Assembly (NCBI GenBank): GCA_003242115.1
Contig: QBMP01000122.1
Location: forward strand, 2,194-8,371
Direction: 5' to 3'
DNA: 6,178 nucleotides
From: Phormidesmis priestleyi
Lineage (GTDB): Bacteria; Cyanobacteriota; Cyanobacteriia; Phormidesmidales; Phormidesmidaceae
Numbering within the stretch: the first letter of the stretch is position 1; every line of letters starts with the position of its first letter. The position numbers and the translations under genes were made by a program. Shown here one piece after another: positions 5,378 to 6,178 of this stretch. Under the pieces are notes generated by a model. It saw only the letters and a program-made list of their open reading frames with translations. It was not told the DNA's origin and did no database searches.

Positions 5378-5848
5378 CTACTGCAATCCATACAGGCTTA
5401 AGAAAAACAAAACGCCAACGCCCAGCGCCCCAAAAATTAGGATGTTTTTCTGTCCCGGCGTCAGCTTGTTTACACCAAATCCATAGTTCAAGTTTGTTTT
5501 AAAGCCAGAAGCTGTTCCCACTGGGCCTATATTGCTAAACTGTGTCGTACTAGCGCCACAAACTGGACAGCGCCAAGTATTGGGTAAGGTCTTAAACTCC
5601 ACACCGGCAGGAACTTTTGTGCGACCATCGCCTTTAGTCGGCTCATAGGTGTAGCCACAGGCGCGACACTCATAGCAATCCATTTCTGCGGGCGTCAGTG
5701 GCTTAGCTTCCTCAGTGACGGACTCAGCGGTGGCCGACGTTGCCGAAAGTTCGTCTGCCGCCGCATTGTCGGACTTTACTAGCGGAATCATTTCTTCCAC
5801 TGGCGGCGATTGTTCCGGTTCAAGATTAGTTTCTGGCTCGGTATTCAT
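5378..5848 (-). CDS. rubA: Membrane-anchored rubredoxin RubA
   Basis: RubA is a thylakoid rubredoxin with one iron bound by four cysteines. It is needed for photosystem II assembly together with Ycf48, and in some species affects photosystem I. The 156-residue protein has three parts. Residues 1-55 are an acidic, Glu/Ser/Ala/Thr/Pro-rich disordered N-terminus. Residues 57-104 are the rubredoxin fold, with iron ligands Cys61 and Cys64 (CRACGYTYEP) and Cys94 and Cys97 (WRCPVCGA). Residues 134-154 are a C-terminal membrane helix (NILIFGALGVGVLFFLSLYG). An extra Cys58 precedes the first ligand. Many cyanobacterial RubA proteins are near 115 residues, so the N-terminus here is long. Met20 or Met56 are alternative starts, but Met56 would leave almost nothing before the metal site. 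No clear Shine-Dalgarno lies before the ATG at 5848. It is the first gene of the rubA-ycf48-psbEFLJ cluster. Confidence 0.95.
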   Translation of the reverse strand: MNTEPETNLEPEQSPPVEEMIPLVKSDNAAADELSATSATAESVTEEAKPLTPAEMDCYECRACGYTYEPTKGDGRTKVPAGVEFKTLPNTWRCPVCGASTTQFSNIGPVGTASGFKTNLNYGFGVNKLTPGQKNILIFGALGVGVLFFLSLYGLQ

Positions 5849-5897
5849 GACGCTAATTTAAAATCTATATATCATCAAAATCAAAATGAAAAAGTAA

Positions 5898-5937
5898 AGC
5901 CTAAAAGCGACCTAAAACCTGCTGTTGGTTTTAGGCT
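5898..5937 (-). promoter_or_regulatory. Two competing hairpins in the probable rubA leader
   Basis: Two direct copies of CCTAAAA (5900-5906 and 5911-5917), 11 bp apart, face a single complementary arm. CCTAAAACC (5911-5919) pairs with GGTTTTAGG (5927-5935) around 7 bases. Alternatively AGCCTAAAA (5898-5906) pairs with TTTTAGGCT (5929-5937). Each stem is a perfect 9 bp and excludes the other. In the minus-strand RNA the longer form is followed by TTACTTTTTC, so the distal fold resembles a terminator and the proximal fold an antiterminator. Confidence 0.45.
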
Positions 5938-5966
5938 CTGGCCTTTTAACAAGTTTTAGCAGAACT

Positions 5967-5986
5967 ATCTGAAGCTCATCTGAAGC
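5967..5986. repeat. 9-bp direct repeat with 11-bp period upstream of rubA
   Basis: ATCTGAAGC occurs at 5967-5975 and 5978-5986, eleven bases apart, about one helical turn. Such spacing is typical of paired half-sites for response regulators. The factor is unknown. Confidence 0.5.
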
Positions 5987-5994
5987 CGGAGAAA

Positions 5995-6012
5995 TATGAA
6001 AATATCTGTAAA
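5995..6012 (-). promoter_or_regulatory. HLR1-like (RpaB) motif
   Basis: On the minus strand the 18-base site TTTACAGATATTTTCATA matches 14 of the 16 defined positions of the HLR1 pattern, (G/T)TTACA(A/T)(A/T), two bases, then the same octamer. HLR1 is bound by RpaB, which controls many photosynthesis genes in response to light. Position about 150 bases before the rubA ATG, also near a divergent gene, is suitable. A/T-rich sequence produces such matches by chance fairly often. Confidence 0.35.
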
Positions 6013-6168
6013 CTATTATTGCATACGCTGGGTTTTATACTGTGTGCCTGTGCCTTTAGCGGTAAGCATTCAGATTTTCTTTGGTAGCCATTAGATATAG
6101 CGATAGCTACAGAGATAGAAAGATCTCACTTCTGCTCATTTTTGCGGATCTAGCCCGCTACAATGTTT

Positions 6169-6178
6169 GGAGATTAAC
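6169..6178 (+). promoter_or_regulatory. Probable ribosome binding site of a gene starting just past the right edge
   Basis: The window ends in GGAGATTAAC. The psbF leader here is GGAGATTTAAC directly before ATG, so a start codon at or soon after 6179 is likely. In several cyanobacteria ndhC, the first gene of ndhC-ndhK-ndhJ, is divergent from rubA and is the best guess. This is context inference only. Confidence 0.45.

Larger units (their letters stand above)
5849..6178. other. 330-bp regulatory region upstream of rubA, reaching the window edge
   Basis: This non-coding stretch should contain the minus-strand promoter of rubA and the plus-strand promoter of a divergent gene beyond the right edge. 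It holds competing hairpins (5898-5937), an 11-bp-period direct repeat (5967-5986), an HLR1-like motif (5995-6012) and a -10-like TATACT on the plus strand (6036-6041) without a good -35. A 32-codon frame (5996-6094, +) is discussed as a finding but not called a gene. Confidence 0.6.

Noticed and set aside
6159..6164. TACAAT as a -10 box
   Set aside because: A start near 6171 would remove the ribosome binding site at 6169-6172, and no -35 lies at proper distance.

Overview
The window is cyanobacterial chromosome. Evidence for this is the rubA-ycf48-psbE-psbF-psbL-psbJ cluster, a separate psaI gene, and five copies of the HIP1 octamer GCGATCGC. Base composition is moderate, and I see no transposase, phage gene, tRNA, rRNA or CRISPR array. 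A filamentous Leptolyngbya-type or similar organism is possible, but the sequence alone does not fix the genus.

Layout from left to right. Positions 1-625 (+) hold the C-terminal FAD-binding part of a DNA photolyase whose start lies outside the window. It converges on a 500-residue uncharacterised soluble protein (668-2170, -), and a three-unit 13-bp tandem repeat lies between and over the two gene ends. Next on the minus strand is a small GlsB/YeaQ-type membrane protein (2296-2553) with its own intrinsic terminator. A 376-bp non-coding stretch leads into psaI (2930-3040, +), a 36-residue photosystem I subunit. psaI converges on the photosystem II operon, and the two share a perfect 17-bp-stem bidirectional terminator (3059-3097).

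The photosystem II block reads leftwards. It begins with rubA (5378-5848, membrane-anchored rubredoxin) and ycf48 (4167-5234, lipoprotein beta-propeller assembly factor). It continues with psbE (3804-4040) and psbF (3563-3697), which encode the two cytochrome b559 subunits, then psbL (3431-3553) and psbJ (3175-3294). RubA and Ycf48 help build the D1/D2 reaction centre, and PsbE/F/L/J are structural subunits of it, so assembly factors and products are encoded together. psbF, psbL, psbJ and psaI are all under 45 codons.

The region right of rubA (5849-6178) is non-coding as far as I can support. It contains 11-bp-period direct repeats, a pair of mutually exclusive hairpins in the probable rubA leader, and an HLR1-like RpaB motif. 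It ends in a strong ribosome binding site at the last bases, which probably belongs to a divergent gene starting just outside; ndhC is the expectation from gene order in related genomes.

This is mainly a conserved core-photosynthesis locus, and I found no new multi-gene system. The points most worth following up are the enlarged psbE-psbF and psbL-psbJ spacers (the first with a hairpin and T-tract), the convergent psaI/psbJ arrangement, the long acidic N-terminus of RubA, the leader structures of rubA, and the unidentified 500-residue protein.
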